Assembly (NCBI GenBank): GCA_003531345.1
Contig: DQGZ01000206.1
Location: 583 to 7,903, forward strand
Direction: 5' to 3'
DNA from: Alphaproteobacteria bacterium
GTDB lineage: Bacteria > Pseudomonadota > Alphaproteobacteria > Rickettsiales > UBA8987
DNA: 7,321 nucleotides
How positions within the stretch are numbered: position 1 is the first letter of the stretch; the number at the start of each line of letters is the position of its first letter. The translations under genes were made by a program, and so were the position numbers. Shown here in pieces: positions 5,913-7,321 of the stretch. The notes beneath the pieces were generated by a model, which saw only the letters and a list, made by a program, of their open reading frames with translations, was not told the DNA's origin and searched no databases.

Positions 5913-7321
5913 TATTTGGTTCAATTTTAAATAATTTACGAAATCTACTGCCCAGTTCTGAAGGATATTTCGGCAGAATATACTCCATACTTAACAAAAT
6001 AGTTCTGGTAACACTGGCACTTGCTGCAATTGCCTGGTATAAATTTGATTACATAGCTAGCCTGCTGATCAATAACCATGATATAAAAATTGCAGTTGAA
6101 AAAATATTGTTTGAGTCAACTGGTAAAAAAGCTGTAGTTGAAGGTGATGTAGTTTTTATTACAACCCCTGAACCTGAGATAGTTGTAAAAAAAATCAATA
6201 TCCAGAACCCTGTTGGGGCATTTAAAGAATCATATGCACAGATAGACACGTTGAAAACAAACCCTGATTTGCTAAGCCTAGTATTTGGCAACATAAGCTT
6301 TGACCGTATATATCTAGAAAATGTTATCTTGAACAATCAAGAAAACAGCTCTTCGGTAAATGAAGGAAGTGGTTTTGACCTGAAAAATAATTTTTACATA
6401 GTTTCAGATAAAAACGTAAAGATTAAAAATATTGAAATAAATAATTACAAAAAAAGTTTAAAATCTGACTCATATATCAATCGTAAAATATTTTTTACCG
6501 ATCTTGAATATAATAACCACCTAGAGAACTATGAGGGACAAATATTAAAAGGTTCCGTATATTCGCCAGCCACTAATGAAAATTATATTTTCCTACTGGA
6601 TTTCAAGAACGGAATATTCTCAGAAACCCCAATATCAGGAAGGGTCTATTCAAATGATGTAGAGCTTACTTTAACTGGTAAAAGTAACCTTAACAATAAT
6701 AGTTACAATATTTCAGTATCAGGAAAGATAAATAACTTTACCAGAAAGCTAACCCAAACTATCGGGCTTTCTGATAAAATATCGGCAGCAATAAAGGAGG
6801 GTGAACAGGCAACCCTTAATTTAAATGCCGAATATTCTAATAGTAAATTAAAATTATCAGGGTTTAAAGTGGTTAGTGATTATATAGATTTTAACCTCAA
6901 CTCAGAAACCATATTTTCCTCACGCATAGATACAAAATTGAACATCAATATACCTAAATTCAATTACTCAAATACCTTCAAAGATAGCGGAGAAATATCA
7001 AATATAAAAAGAATTACAAAAATTGAAAAAGACTTTCAGCAGCGATTAAATAACTTCTTCCTTTTTTCGCTTGGAGACGACATTGATTTTGAGGTTCTGG
7101 TAAACATAGATTCAATTCAATATTCTGATGAAAGCCTAGGCAAAATGAACCTTACCTCTAAATATTTAAACCAGCGTTTCTCACTGGATAAATTTATTGT
7201 TATTCTTCCTGGTGGCGCTGGGGTTTCATCCGCAGCGCTGATAGATGTTGAGCCAGATAAAAAAGCAATGAATGGCTCGCTTGTCTTTAAGCTGACAGGA
7301 AAAAAATTCGATGGTCTATTA
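5909..7321 (+). CDS. AsmA-family envelope protein, N-terminal 471 residues (runs off the window)
   Basis: Open from ATG 5909 to the window end without a stop: 471 codons of a longer protein. One hydrophobic segment at about residues 31-44 (IVLVTLALAAIAWY) after a short basic N-terminus gives a membrane anchor with the rest on the periplasmic side. The family hallmark follows at 71-101: TGKKAVVEGDVVF then PEPEIVVKKINIQNP, matching the AsmA pattern of a TG...V.GDV..S.P.P...V..V.L.NP. The rest is beta-rich and Asn/Ser/Lys-rich with few landmarks, as usual for these bridge-like repeating-beta-groove proteins, which are linked to outer-membrane assembly and phospholipid transport. The start overlaps the pleD stop (ATGA), suggesting translational coupling; no strong Shine-Dalgarno sequence is seen. 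Family call is good; exact role unknown. Confidence 0.8.
   Translation, partial: MIFGSILNNLRNLLPSSEGYFGRIYSILNKIVLVTLALAAIAWYKFDYIASLLINNHDIKIAVEKILFESTGKKAVVEGDVVFITTPEPEIVVKKINIQNPVGAFKESYAQIDTLKTNPDLLSLVFGNISFDRIYLENVILNNQENSSSVNEGSGFDLKNNFYIVSDKNVKIKNIEINNYKKSLKSDSYINRKIFFTDLEYNNHLENYEGQILKGSVYSPATNENYIFLLDFKNGIFSETPISGRVYSNDVELTLTGKSNLNNNSYNISVSGKINNFTRKLTQTIGLSDKISAAIKEGEQATLNLNAEYSNSKLKLSGFKVVSDYIDFNLNSETIFSSRIDTKLNINIPKFNYSNTFKDSGEISNIKRITKIEKDFQQRLNNFFLFSLGDDIDFEVLVNIDSIQYSDESLGKMNLTSKYLNQRFSLDKFIVILPGGAGVSSAALIDVEPDKKAMNGSLVFKLTGKKFDGLL

Overview
The window reads as chromosomal DNA from an AT-rich alphaproteobacterium. The main evidence is a divK-pleD pair very close to the Caulobacter cell-cycle genes. 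It is supported by an alphaproteobacterial-type RecG (start MRPNILNYFF), a PfkB kinase of the alphaproteobacterial adenosine-kinase type, and a MerR-type regulator of the kind usually found beside ihfA in this class. The exact order cannot be fixed from sequence alone; the low GC and the presence of a small mobile repeat would fit a Rickettsiales- or Holosporales-like lineage, among others.

Left half (minus strand): a PfkB-family adenosine kinase (2229-3239) is followed with no gap (TAA directly before ATG) by recG (90-2228), so the two form a tight operon read leftwards. Beyond recG, positions 1-60 hold short direct and inverted repeats. The 120-bp intergenic region 3240-3359 is divergent: it carries a -10-like box almost touching the kinase start and a reasonable sigma70-type promoter for merR on the plus strand.

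Right half (plus strand): merR (3360-3860), divK (4127-4495), pleD (4539-5912) and the first 471 codons of an AsmA-family envelope protein that runs off the window (5909-end). DivK is a single-domain receiver; PleD is REC-REC-GGDEF with intact GGEEF active site and RxxD inhibitory site. Together they are the output side of a phosphorelay that turns kinase signals into cell-cycle control and cyclic-di-GMP. The AsmA gene overlaps the pleD stop (ATGA) and is probably co-translated.

The most notable structure is between merR and divK: a 264-bp non-coding element (3860-4123) with about 29-bp imperfect terminal inverted repeats, flanked by TA on both sides and containing an 82-nt hairpin. It looks like a MITE. 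Removing it with one TA recreates merR-TAA-ATG-divK with zero gap and puts an AGGA Shine-Dalgarno sequence 7 nt before the divK start. The insertion therefore appears to have split a formerly overlapping merR-divK-pleD operon, cut divK off from its ribosome binding site, and changed the merR stop codon from TAA to TAG. A third, direct copy of the element end (3334 onward) forms the leader and ribosome binding site of merR.
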